From Moniliella sp. 'wahieum' (taxonomy: Eukaryota; Basidiomycota; Moniliellomycetes; Moniliellales; Moniliellaceae), in the NCBI GenBank assembly GCA_003971905.1, contig RSEE01000076.1, forward strand, positions 248,001 to 312,000: 64,000 nucleotides of DNA, given 5' to 3'. The translations under genes and the position numbers were made by a program. Positions 33,881 to 44,700 of the stretch are shown piece by piece. The notes beneath the pieces are model-generated. The model saw nothing but the letters and a program-made list of their open reading frames with translations. It had not been told where the DNA came from and searched no databases. Each line of letters starts with the position of its first letter. Position 1 is the stretch's first letter.

Positions 33881-34525
33881 CGATACAGCCTCCGCGCCGG
33901 AGGCGGCACAGGCCTGCGCGCCTGAGCGCGCCCTGGGCCTCGGGCCCTTAGGCCCGAGGCCCCTGAGGCCCTCTCCAGCGCCTGAAGCTTGAAGAGATTC
34001 GAATGAGCATCAGCAAGTCGATGATGTCAACGATTTCTGCAGCCCACATTTGCGGCAAAAAAAACACAGCATTACGACGCCTTGTTAGCCAGGACAGTGC
34101 CCCGTGCACCCATGTACTCGCGTGACGTCGACGGCACCTGTCTCTGGCTTGTCTCACACATTTCAGTCAGATTCGGTGAACATGGAGTAGCCATTTGCTT
34201 TTATATTGCCTACCTCCTCCCTCCCCAGTTCCTTCCTATCCCCCCTCCTTCCTCATCAAGGCCACCCCACCCCAACTCTTCTAAGGCAGACATCCTAGGC
34301 GATCTGCCGTTCGTCACCGTACAGAAAATCTCCCTCACGGCAACGACGAGAACGAACCCTTGTTTGCGCTCAGCCTGAGCATTGCACCCTGCTTGACCCG
34401 ACTCAGCGCTCAGCCTGCGGACTCAGCACACAACTCAGCCTTTGCAATTCATTCGACGCTGAACGGACTACCTCCATCAACGTTCAACCCCTCTTCCTGT
34501 CTAACCATCACTAGACTTCCCAGCC

Positions 34526-35578
34526 ATGAAGTACGCACCTCTACACGGGTATTACTGGGTCCTCCCAGTAATTACTGCTCTTCTTTGGTTCGCCGACCTG
34601 GTCGCTATGCTAGGTTTGTGGGCCCATGCAGGCCATCCCCGCTACAAGCCCAAGGAACCTATGCCCCCCTTCCTCAGTGATATGGGGGCGGCAAACCATG
34701 CTACATTTGAAGGTCTCTCAATCTCCACCGCCGGCATGTACATGATCACCATTCTCGTCGAGCGTTATTTGCGTCACCGCCGTCGTATTCCCGGATCCGT
34801 CCGCATTATCTCCACCTATTACGACTGGGCATGCGTTTTGTTCACCTGGCTCGGGTGCTTTGGCTTGATTTTCCTCTCCATTTATGATGCTTTCCATCAT
34901 TCAACCACTCGTACGTTTTCCCATTTCCTTTTGCCCCCAGTTTCGTTTGCAATTACTGACACGAATTGGCCGACGCATTTTGGTCCCACCTACCCAGATT
35001 GGAGTTGCACCGTCGTCTTCATCGTCGGCACTCTCCTCGGCGTGTTTTTCCAGTGCTGTGAGATCTACTCGCTGGCGGCATCGCACCAGGGCACAAGCAA
35101 GAAGGTGTTCAAAACCCTTTTCATCATCGCCTCTGTCAAGGTCTCCATCCTTGTGGTTGCCATTGCGGTCGCAATTGCGTTCGGTGTGCTGTATGAGCAT
35201 TGCGATGGCGATCGATTCTCCACCAAGCACGCCAATTGCAGCTCCTACGTCAATGCTGCGGCCGGGTGCGAATTTACCGTGGCCTTTATCCTGTTTGTCT
35301 ACTTCTTCAGCCACGTTGCCGACTTTTGGGATGCACGCCACCGTTACAATCTCAACGTGGAAGGCGACGGCTATGTGGACTATGAGAAAGGTGGTCCGCG
35401 CCGCCAGACGCTTGGATCCGACACGACGTCGGACAATGTGGAGGCACAGTACAATGGTGCAGCTCCCGTGAACGCGCAGGGAGAGTTCTCCTATGCACAG
35501 CAACCGTACGCTCCCCCCCTCCGGTTGTGGGGAATGGTGCCGCCGCGTATTAGCAACCTCGCATGTTCTTTTCATTGA
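34526..35578 (+). CDS. Sfk1/DRAM-type (Frag1 family) multi-pass membrane protein
   Basis: Fungal members act at the plasma membrane in phosphoinositide and lipid homeostasis. Start ATG at 34,526 (MKYAPLHGYYWVLPVITALL). Six hydrophobic segments are visible. SDMGAANHATFEGLSISTAGM near the N-terminus is the family's S-D-x-G-A/x motif, and ERYLRHRRRIPG is the first basic loop. An 87-nt intron (34,911-34,997) is in frame and has no stop; splicing gives HHSTTHWSCTVVFIVGTLLG, which fits the family better than the unspliced reading. The tail is hydrophilic. In the run of seven C near 35,516 one base is probably missing; with normal length the protein would end VVGNGAAAY at the TAG at 35,551-35,553 instead of at 35,578. 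Confidence 0.78.
   Translation: MKYAPLHGYYWVLPVITALLWFADLVAMLGLWAHAGHPRYKPKEPMPPFLSDMGAANHATFEGLSISTAGMYMITILVERYLRHRRRIPGSVRIISTYYDWACVLFTWLGCFGLIFLSIYDAFHHSTTRTFSHFLLPPVSFAITDTNWPTHFGPTYPDWSCTVVFIVGTLLGVFFQCCEIYSLAASHQGTSKKVFKTLFIIASVKVSILVVAIAVAIAFGVLYEHCDGDRFSTKHANCSSYVNAAAGCEFTVAFILFVYFFSHVADFWDARHRYNLNVEGDGYVDYEKGGPRRQTLGSDTTSDNVEAQYNGAAPVNAQGEFSYAQQPYAPPLRLWGMVPPRISNLACSFH
34911..34997 (+). other. In-frame intron of the Sfk1-like gene
   Basis: GTACGT donor, TACTGAC branch-like site, CCCAG acceptor. It is 87 nt long and open throughout, so retention would not stop translation. Confidence 0.75.
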
Positions 35579-36303
35579 GGGTGGCGAGAAGCTAGTCACC
35601 CCAAAGGTGTAGGGCTACCTCTGGATATATGGTCGATCCTGTATTGACGACGCTATGACTCCTATGGGTGCTTCCTCACCTCCAGCGAGTGGGGGCCCCT
35701 GGGCGCCCCGCCGTTACCTGTTATCGATGTTGACTCGAGGGGAGACACATCTCCCCACAGACGTTTTTTGGGCGCGTATGCACACTCGCTGTCGGAGAGG
35801 AGAGCGATTGATGATATGGTGGTGTGTGTGTGTGTGTGCGTGCGTGCAGCCTCGTTTTATTCTGTTTAAGCTCCCCCTTCCCATACCCTATCGCGCCAGA
35901 AAATACACACTCCATGGTTCGAGCGCCTGTTGTGGACGACATAGCGAGTGCAGTCAGTCGCCCACCCTTTAGCGTAGAGCAGCGAGACGAGGCGAGGAAA
36001 GGCGGGCGGCTGCTGGGCTGGTGCGGTGCCCTGCGGCTGGGCCGCGGTGGCTGGCGTGGTGCTGCGTGGTGCTGCGTGCGGCTGCCTGCCGCTGCGCGTT
36101 AGGGTTTGGCCCGACGGAAACAGAGGCCGCAGGCGAGAGTGGCGCGGTGCCTGCGCAATTTCTTCGCTTTTCGCCTTTTTCCGCCGCCCGCCTCCCGCCG
36201 CCTCCCGCCCGCGGCCCGCATGGGCTGGCCGTCGCCCGGCTACGGCGCTCGACCAACCACCTCTTTGCCCCTCCCGCGTCGCTTTGCTGCCTCCCTGCCC
36301 AGC
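35579..36303. other. Intergenic region upstream of eIF3e
   Basis: No gene supported. A GT microsatellite lies at about 35,822-35,845. CTGCGTGG/GCTGC-rich palindromic DNA (36,000-36,110) precedes the eIF3e start. Confidence 0.5.
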
Positions 36304-37911
36304 ATGGCGAGTACGACCTGACCGGCAAGTTCCTGCAGCATGTGGATCGCCACCTGCATCCCCATGCTCCAATTCCTCGGCAGCACCGACCTCTTCAACG
36401 AAGCCGATCTGGCCAAGGCCCAGTACGAGCTGGCCCGCGACACGGACATGGCCCAGTTTGCCAACGAGCTGTTCCAGGCTGCGTACCCTGGCCAGGCCCT
36501 GCCCGCTGCTGCCGCCAAGTCCGAGGAGGCCGTGGCGGCGAAAGAGAAGGAGCTCGACGCTGCCGTCGGCCCCGCCATCAAGGTGATTGAGGATCCTACT
36601 GTGCTCAGCAACCTCACCAACGACAAGCAGCGCAACCTCAGGGTTCTCGAGCAGCAGCACGGTCTCTCGCTTGACAATATTAATGCTCTTTACCGCTACG
36701 GCTTTTTCCAGTTCAGCTCGGGCAACTACGCTGCGGCCTCGAGCTACCTCTACCACTTCCGCGTCTTCTCTACCGACCCTGCCTTGACCCTGTCGACCTA
36801 CTGGGGCAAGTTGGCCGCGGACACGCTCTTGGGCAACTGGGACGACGCCCTGACCGAGCTCAAGCTGCTGCGGGACCAGGTTGAAAGTGGGGCTGGGGCC
36901 GGGGCGACGGTAAGTGGCGACTCGACCGACGTCTCCCCCTTGGCGGACAGCTTGAGCTCGGGGCAAGGGGTGAACGAGCAACTGCTCAAGAAACGGGTTT
37001 GGCTCTTGCATTGGTCGTTGTTTGTATACTTTAACCACCCGCAAGGCCGGGAGCTGCTGGTCGAGCACTTTTTTTCCCCGGCGTACCTGAGTGCTGTGCA
37101 AACGTCGGCGCCGTGGTTGTTGCGGTACTTGGTTGTGGCCCTGGTCTTGACCCGCCGTACGACGCGCGCGTACCATGTGCTCCAGGCTGGTTCGGCCGCA
37201 GCCGGCGCAGACCGTGCGGCAGTGACCAAGCTTTACTCGCAAAATGCGATGCGGGAGTTGGTCAAGGTCCTCCAGGCCGAACAAGACCGGCGTGAGGAGG
37301 AGCTGGAGGAGCCCGTGCCCTTGGCGCCTGGGGAGAGCGCCCGTGCGGTCGGCCCGGCAGACCCGGTGCTCAAGTTCATCCTTGTGCTCTTTGATGAGTT
37401 TGACTTTGAGGCTGCCCAGGCCGAGCTGACCAAGGCCGAGTTGGTGGTGGACAATGACTTTTTCCTTGCGGAGCACAAGGAACAGTTCCTCGAGTCGGCC
37501 CGTTGGCTCATCTCGGAACTCTACTGCGGCATTCATCACCGTGTGGACATTACCGACCTGTCCAAGCGCCTCAACCTGTCCCCTGAGGAGGGGGAGAAGT
37601 GGGTGGTCAACCTGATCCGCGAGTCCAACGTGGACGCCAAGATTGACCTGAAGGAACGGATGGTGTACATGAACCAGCCGCCGCAGGCCATTTACAACGA
37701 CGTGATTGAAAAGACACGCGGGTACGTCTTCCGCACCTCGGCCATGGGCCAGGCAATGGACCACAAGGCGCGTCCGCAAGGCTCGACACCGGACAAAGAT
37801 GCCAAGGACAAGTCGGCCCATGCTCCCAAGAACCAAAAGTCCGCCGAGGACACCCCCACGCCCACCAACGACCGTTCTACTCCTGCGCCTGTGTCGGGGG
37901 CCGACGCGTAA
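36304..37911 (+). CDS. Translation initiation factor eIF3 subunit e (INT6)
   Basis: A PCI-domain subunit of eIF3, which organises the 43S pre-initiation complex in the cytosol. Start ATG at 36,304. The N-terminal family sequence EYDLTGKFLQHVDRHL is in a shifted frame, then MLQFLGSTDLFNEADLAKAQ onward is open to the stop at 37,911; two small length errors (about 36,310 and 36,360) explain this. Other marks: LDNINALYRYGFFQFSSGNY, SSYLYHFRVFSTD, LLHWSLFVYFNHPQGRELL, and the PCI end ISELYCGIHHRVDITDLSKR with EKWVVNLIRESNVDAKID. The C-terminal 60 residues are a charged low-complexity tail ending VSGADA. About 535 residues. The opposite strand carries a 656-codon open frame that is only a shadow of the GC-rich codons. 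Confidence 0.94.
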
Positions 37912-38682
37912 TCTACGGTTCTTCGCTACTGTTTTTTGGCTGTTACCCTTGCTTGACGCGTATACGTGTGGACCTCACCATGTTCCGCTCAGCAAGTCCC
38001 TCGCGAACCTGGTCAGGTCATTCTGGAGAAAGGATGATACGCCTTGCCAGTCCTTATCGAATATCCTGTCCAGTGCTTTTGACCTGATAAGTCATCGTTG
38101 TCGGTACCGGATTTCTCCCCTAGGTTGCCATTCATAACGCGGCGCGGGGCGCGCAAGCCCAAAAAGGAACAGGACAGACAGGGCAGGACAGGACAGGCCG
38201 GGGCAGGGCCAGAGTGGGATAGAGACTGGGGTTAAAAGGGACCAAGGGAGAATTACGAGTACCTGCATGTGTTGGTACTCAAAAATGGAATGTCCATGCA
38301 TCACGACAAGATGGTCAAGAAGCATAGGATAGGAGAGGGAGGGACATCAACAAAGAGCCTGTAGAGATGGGGTACGGCCACCGACTTTTATTACGACACG
38401 AAAGTGTCACAGGGTAACGGGGTAGCAGCAGCAGATGTGATCTGAGAAAGGACAGGAGGGGGAGAGGATGTCATGAGCACCTACCCCGGCGTGGACAGCT
38501 CCGCAGTGTCCCGGCCCACTGCATAGGTCCCGACGCCAATCACTGGGGGCTATAGGGGTGGCAGAATTTAGACCCCTCCCTCCGAGATAGACATATGGTC
38601 TGTCCTCCGCTCTGCCGCGTCGCCCGCTAAGCTTGGAGTGGTTGACATGGGCTCTACCGCCTGCTCCTTCTCATCTTCCCTG
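37912..38682. other. Convergent intergenic region between eIF3e and CK2-beta
   Basis: 3' regions of two converging genes. A run of GGACAG-like pentamers/hexamers (about 38,165-38,215) is the only repeat. No gene supported. Confidence 0.55.
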
Positions 38683-39764
38683 TTAGTTTGTGGCTGGGTG
38701 CACGACCAATGAGCTCGGCATAGGAGTGCGGCGAGAACGGAGCCATTGCATCCTCGGGCCAGACTTGGCCAGTTCCGAAACGCGGAAGCCGTAGATCCTC
38801 GGTGAATACACCATTGGTCGCGGAGGCTCCTGCCCCAATTGAGAGCGAGGAAGCGTGGATGCTTCCTGGGATGCGCCATTGTCCTCATCGTCCGATGCCA
38901 CATCCAGGTCCGACCCTGCTCCGTCTTGGAGCAGGGTCAGCAGTCGCGACGACGCGATGGGGGCAGGCGCCAGATCCCGACAGCTTTGGAGAACGAGGTG
39001 TGGGAAAGTAATGCCAAAGAAAGCGCCTGAGCACAGCATAGCAATGACAGAGGCAGGTTAGCAACAGCGGTATCAAGGAGGAGGAAACGCGTCACGTACC
39101 GTCCACGCTGTGGAACCGCGAAGAAGGTGGGGCGTAGCAATCCATGCAGTTGGGGCAGAAGAGTTTGACGGTATCCAGCCCCGGCAGGTCGGAACGGCCG
39201 CAGGGCAGGACAGGGTGGGAGTGGCAGTATACTCTGGGACAGTAACCAAAATGCCCCAACCCGTACATGTCGACCTAGGAAGAAAAGGAAGAAAAGCGTG
39301 GCGCGTGTGAAGTGTTAGGGAGGGCCCGTCGATGCCAAGGGCACGGAAACACGTACCATTTGCTGCATTCCCTTGGCGGTGAGGATGTACCGCTGGTGGA
39401 TGAGACCATAGAGTAACTCGGCGCTGCTCTCGACGATGGACACGTCGGGGATTTTGGGGGAGTCCTCTTCAACTGGGGGGGGGGAGGAGGTTGTGTGAGG
39501 GGGGCTGGGTGTGGCGCCACACGGAACGCATACATACGCGGCTCTACGTCGAGGATCATTTCGAGCGCTTCGCGGTAGAAGGGCACGAGGGCATTGAGGC
39601 CCGTGAGGTTGAAGTCATCCTCGATAAAGTCTTCGCTGACCTCGGCAAAGTACTCGTGGCCGGGGAGGGAGCAGAACCAGCCGATCCAGGTGAGGCTTTC
39701 GGTGCCGCTCTCGCTGACGCTCTCGAGGTCGTCGGGGATGATGGGTCGAGGGGGCGTCGGCCAT
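38683..39764 (-). CDS. Casein kinase II regulatory (beta) subunit
   Basis: The dimeric regulatory subunit of CK2, which holds the tetrameric kinase together. Four exons: 39,538-39,764, 39,357-39,472, 39,100-39,274, 38,683-39,026. Product marks: [20 protein letters not shown], the acidic [50 protein letters not shown], and the zinc finger: [10 protein letters not shown] then [10 protein letters not shown] (C-x4-C ... C-x2-C). The C-terminal [19 protein letters not shown] is canonical. Introns of 65, 82 and 73 nt have GTATGT or GTACGT donors. An acidic insert ([13 protein letters not shown]) precedes the last motif. The ATG at 39,764 is one frame off the domain (length error near 39,735). It shares a divergent promoter with uL3m. 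Confidence 0.93.
39027..39099 (-). other. CK2-beta intron 3
   Basis: Donor GTACGTG after codons SVD plus G, acceptor CTCAG before CGCTTTC; joins SVDG to AFFGITFP. Confidence 0.85.
39275..39356 (-). other. CK2-beta intron 2
   Basis: Donor GTACGTG after GMQQM, acceptor TTCCTAG before [12 protein letters not shown]; phase 0. Confidence 0.85.
39473..39537 (-). other. CK2-beta intron 1
   Basis: Donor GTATGT, C-rich tract, acceptor CCCAG before a codon continuing [16 protein letters not shown]. Confidence 0.85.
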
Positions 39765-40179
39765 GGAGGAGGCGTGGGGTGGTGGGGGCGGCGGAGGAAC
39801 GGGGCGGGGGCGGGCAGGCGGCGAGCAAATGGGCGCTTGCCGGTGAAAGGCGGAAAGGCCAGGGCAACCCTAGCGCGTGGGAGCGGGCGGGGGACTGGCG
39901 CGCTGCGGGTGTGCTTAGGTCAGCGGCCGCGGCCTGTGCTGCGTGCTGGCCGACGCGCTGAGGCGCTGGGCTGAGGGCGGCGACACCCGGCAGCACAGCA
40001 GCCATGCTGCAGCCACGGGGATCCTGAACGTTTCAGCCGCCCCGCTTACCTCACCATACCCCGGTCACATGACCGCCCTGCGGACGTAAGCCAGAAAATC
40101 CGCTCCGCCGCCAGCCTTCTTCTTCGGCCGCCCCCGCCGCTCTTCTGCCGTCCGTCGAGCCACCGCCCCCCCCCGCCCG
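39765..40179. promoter_or_regulatory. Divergent promoter region of CK2-beta and uL3m
   Basis: About 400 bp between two divergent start codons. It is rich in GGCGG and GCTGC. An alternative, earlier ATG for uL3m lies at 40,069 but its frame closes after six codons, possibly because of an intron with a GTAAGC donor. Confidence 0.5.
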
Positions 40180-41303
40180 ATGCGCCAGTCGCTCGCCCAG
40201 CACCGCCGCCGGCGTCTCGCCACCCGCGGGGCCTCCGCGCTCGGTCGCCACCACCTCCATCGCCTCGGCCCCTGCGCCTGCCGCCCGCCCGCCCGTGCCC
40301 CGGCCCCCGCCACTCCCGCCGCCCCCGTCAATGTTGCCTTCAATGGCGCCGAACTCACTCTTCCGCCGCTCGACATCGCGCGGCTGACGATGAACGAGCA
40401 GATGCCCGAGCTGCCTACGACGGTGCAGCGCGCGCCGTGGCATCCGCTTGCGCAGCGCGTCGGCCTGCTCGGCTTCAAGGTGGGCATGGTGTCCTACTTT
40501 CTTCCCAACGGCGACCGTGTGCCGTGCACGGTGGTGCACTGCCTGAACAACCAGGTGATCCGTACCCGTTGGTTCAACCCGGCCAAGTTCAAGCTCAAGA
40601 CCAAGTTCCGCCGGGCGCCGCGTGCGTATGCGCAGTCCCGCCGGCCGTACCTGGGTCTGATGGTGTATGCTGGCACAGTTCCGTTTGATACGCTGCCAAA
40701 GACCAAGCAGCGCAAGCTCAAGGGCCGTGCGCGTTGTTTCCGCGTGTCTCGCGATGGCTTGTGCCCAAGGGAACCAAGCTCTCTGTGCTGCAATTTGTGC
40801 CAGGACAAAAAGTGGATGTGGTGGGCAAGTCCAAGGGCAAAGGTTTCCAGGGTGTGGTGAAGCGTCATGGCTTTGGTGGTGGTCCCAATACCCACGGTAC
40901 CTCGCTCTGGCACCGTCGTCCCGGTTCGATTGGTTCGAGTGCCACGCCGTCGCGTGTGATGCCGCTCAAGAAGATGCCCGGCCGGATGGGCGGCAAGAAG
41001 CGCACCGTTCACAATGTGCGCGTGTTGCGTGTCGACACGGAGGAGAACTTGATTTACCTCATGGGCCAGATCCCTGGGCCCAAGCGCGGTCTCATCCGCA
41101 TCCAAGATGCCATTCGCGGGTTGACGTGGCATGCCCATGGCCAATTCATTCGCGGTCAGCTCGCCGACGGCACGCTGGCTACCGGCAACGAGAGCGCTTC
41201 CTCGTTCCTCCCCAAGGGCATCAACGGCCTCCCCTTCCCCTGCATCACTAAGGAAATGGAGGACCGCTACCCCAAGATTGTCGAGGTCAAAAAGCTGCTC
41301 TAG
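40180..41303 (+). CDS. Mitochondrial large-subunit ribosomal protein uL3m (MRPL9 type)
   Basis: Structural protein near the peptidyl-transferase region of the mitoribosome. The N-terminus (MRQSLAQHRRRRLATRG) is rich in Arg and lacks acids, as in mitochondrial presequences. The mature part has LAQRVGLLGFKVGMVSYFLP, then GQKVDVVGKSKGKGFQGVVK, RHGFGGGPNTHGTSLWHRRP, GSIGSSATPSRVMPLKKMPG and RMGGKKRTVHNVRVLRVD. The W-finger type loop GTSLWHRRPGSIG is diagnostic of uL3. The frame changes once near 40,735-40,760. The start is uncertain: 40,180 is the first ATG in the conserved frame, but a 5' exon from 40,069 is possible. Yeast MRPL9 is shorter at the N-terminus. It ends KIVEVKKLL. Confidence 0.92.
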
Positions 41304-41787
41304 GTATGGCGGTCAAATCAATTGCTATGCTCGTTCCCTTCCCTTTGTCACGTAGCCAATGCACCGGGGAAGTAAGGTGGCAAAGATGAGATTGCACATG
41401 ACATGTGGCCGCGTATTAGTAGGAAGCTGGCTTGAAGCTTCAAGGCCCAGAATAGCGTCGTCACCATTTGACGACAGGATCAGAAATCGTCGATTGTGGT
41501 CTTGGTGGGACCACATCAGCTACACCATATCTGGCCCATAAACCAAAATAGGCGATTGACGTACGTCAGACTGAACCAGACCCGGTGGGGCTGTTCCCTC
41601 CCCCTCCCCTTAATCCAAGTGATGAAAACAAGAAAGGAGGCGGGAGTACCGAGGATGCCCACGCTGGTTCCGACGAGGGGTCTTGGGTGGAGGCTGCCGG
41701 AGGCGGAGGAAGAGGAACGTCTCCATGTGCCTCCGCGGATGGGGGATCGGGAGTTCGTGCGGGGGCGGAGGGAACGAGCTTGGCTCG
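41304..41787. other. Convergent 3' region between uL3m and Ulp2-like genes
   Basis: No gene supported. One TTGAAGCTTCAAGG palindrome (about 41,430) of the AAGCTT family. Confidence 0.55.
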
Positions 41788-44700
41788 TTATTGCCAGGTA
41801 TCAAGTTGTTTGACTGGGACGGAGAAGGGGGGAGATGATGATGCGATGGGACTTTGTCCATTGGTCCCATTGGGAAGTTGCTGCTCTGCGTGAATCTCTT
41901 CGATTGGTTCGGCGTCGTCCGTGGGGGACTCATTGGTCGTGTTCGGGTGTTGGACCTGGCTCTTGAGCCACTGGTCCGAAAGACGGGTAATCAGGTGGCG
42001 CCACTGCCTTCGCTTTGTACACCTCGTCGGCACCCCAAAACGCCAGGTCGGGATCACACGACCGAAGGTGACGCAGCGTGTCTTCGGGCGCCGAGGCAAA
42101 CCGGTCAAAAAAGTGAATCATATAGATCCCGCAATCCCACCAGTTGGGCTGTTGGGGGATAAATGCGTCAATGTACGCGCACATTATCCGCTTGTCCACC
42201 GTCTTGCCCATCTTGTCCTGTGCCTCAAACCGGAGCCACGAACTCAAGTCCCGATTCACTTTCAGGTGCCCGTTGCGACTCCGGAGCGAGTCAAACGTGA
42301 TCACTACCGGCACCTCCGTCTGGTCCAGCACGGCAGCAGCTTTATTTTGACGTTGTTGTTGCCGCGCGGCTCGGGCTCGGTCCAAAGCAGCCGCTCGTTT
42401 CTGAGCCCGCTGAGCGGCCCGAGAACGTTCGTCATTGTCGACCGTGCCAGGGGCCACAGAGACCTTTTGCGGTTCTGGCATGGCGTCATCCTCGATCATA
42501 ATGGGCGACTGGCTTCGTTTGCCCGCACCACGAGGCGATGTAGCGGGGGACATAGACGAGGTGGAGAGCGCTAACGGTAGGGAGGACGTGTTCATCTGTT
42601 GCTCCGATGCCAGATATTGCGCCAAAGCAGGCACGACGTCTTGTCCAGATTGGACGGTTTCGGCGTCCAACATGGCGTCACCCGTTTCTTGCTCCCGGGC
42701 CTCTTCTGACGGGTCAAACGATCCACTTGCCAATTGTGGATACCCTCCCCCGACGAGCATACCGCGCTGGCCGCCTTCCGAACCCGATTCGTCATCCGAC
42801 ACGGTGAAGGGAGGAGAAGGTGTGAAGGGGATCGGATCGGTTAAGCTAACTGATTCCAATCGCCTGGGAGTTGCAAGTGCGGGATTGTTGTTGTCCATGG
42901 AGGATTGTCCGGGAACGTCCTGTCGTTCCGGCTCTCCATTCCGCGGAGCGGGATCCAAGTCGCGATAGTGTTTGTTGTCACTGGGGCTGTATCCCACCAG
43001 GTTGGAAGTGCTGCCGTTCTCTGTATCCCATCGAGGTGGAGAAGAGTGGCTAGACACGGGAGACGGAGACCTCTTGCCGTTCCTCAGTTGGTTGCCGAAG
43101 GGCGGGGAGAGAGATTGGCTCGCGCTATTCTGGGAATTCTGGGAAAGGGATGGGGGCCCCTCCCTCAGAGAAGGAAACCCGAGAACGGGGCGATCTCTGA
43201 CGTCCGCCGGATGAGTTTCACTCTTTGTGGGAGTACTGGCCTCACCCATCTCCAGGCTAGGGTCTTTGGACAGAGAGATGGGGCTTGATATACAACCCTC
43301 TAAAGGATCCGGTGAAGACGTAGTGGTGGCTTACGCCCCTTGTGGGCCACAGCTGAGCTTGCCTCTCCATGGGATGAAGGAGATACGCGGAACCCTGGCT
43401 TGGGGACAAACAATGCCTCATGAGCCGAACTGGGCTTGGGGCTGTGACCCTCGCTGCAAGAGGTCAAGTCAGACATTGCCGAGGAAGGTTCCCGGGCCTG
43501 ACGAGCAGGGTCCGCTAAAGTAGGCATCGGGATGGACAGGCTAGATGGGCGTGGTGATGCTTGCTTCGGAGGAGATGGCGATTCTGTCCTTGTTGTTCGT
43601 TCTCTGACAACGAGATGTCCGAAGATTGCACGGCAAGGCGGGACGTTCGACCGGACCGGCGCCTGGTCTCAGCAGGGCGAGAGTCACCAGAATCCGGGCA
43701 GGTAGCTTGAAGGATGCGCGCAGGATGAACAATGATGGCAAGGTACCAGTGCAAGTTCTCATTGATGGGGACAACAATGTACCGCTTACCAAACACATCG
43801 ACATCTTTGGTCCACTTGCGCACCCGGGCGTAGCCAGCTTCCCGATCCTTGGCTGAAGTGAGCTGGGTGTAAAAAAAGGCAGTAAGAACGAGGATCTGAT
43901 CGGCCCCAGCCCGGTGGACCGGATCAACGTCTTGCTCCAGTTGAGAATGAATGTACTTGAGCGCAAAGTCAATTACCGTGTCATTCAGCCATGCTCCGTC
44001 GTCCAACTTGAACATATCGCTCTTGACCAACGCAACAGAGCCCTTGCCGCCGTTTTGAGGATAGAATAGGATGGTAGTATCCTCTTCGGGCGGAAGTGGA
44101 GGCCGAGTAGAAGCGGGGTTGGCATGGGACCGGGCCAGAGAATTGGCCTGATCCAACTCAGCTTCCGAGTCAAGCCCCAACTCAGACACGGAGTCTGAAG
44201 AAGAGAGGAGGAAGGCTGAACCCGATGTCTGAGGGGCGCGCGCTGGCTCGCGATTTGGGCGGGAGGCGCAGACAAAGACCCGTGCGCTTCCTCGCCAGCC
44301 TCTGAGCCAAGTGGTGCGAGAGTCAGTTTGCTCCGTTTGGTACCATGCGGTGGGAGCGTCTGACTCTTCCTGCCCGACATAGAAGAGTCTGAACCCGAAA
44401 TGGGATCCCACAAGGAAATGTCAAGCGAAGCAATCAGGTCGGAAAGGGGAATATGGTTGGGGTGTTAAGGCTAGTAGACACTTTGGGTGCGGCGGTCATT
44501 TTCGCCAATCGGCGTTGAAGACTGTCGCTCGAGTCGGAAAGTGTGAAAGAAGCGCCCTTTGCCTGTGCGGCCTTCAGGTGACGGAACAGATCCACGTATT
44601 GTTGCTCAGCTGGTTTGGTGACACTAAAGCGCAGAGCCACTTCCATCGAGCTTTGAACCTTGGCAAACTTCATGCGAGGGACATATCGTTTGAGAGCCAA

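Larger units (their letters stand above)
32198..34525. other. 2.3 kb gene-free region with repeats
   Basis: Promoter region of the carnitine acetyltransferase (with the shared motif at 32,430-32,446), then about 1.8 kb with no supported gene. It contains GCATGAT/ATGATGC-type units near 32,810 and 33,150-33,175, TGAGGCC units at 33,212-33,237 and 33,853-33,880, and AACGTT-type palindromes near 33,760. Pyrimidine-rich DNA (34,220-34,270) precedes the next gene. Confidence 0.55.

Noticed and set aside
35866-37836. 656-codon open frame on the minus strand
   Set aside because: It is antisense to eIF3e, whose homology is clear. High GC at codon third positions keeps the opposite strand open; the translation resembles no protein.
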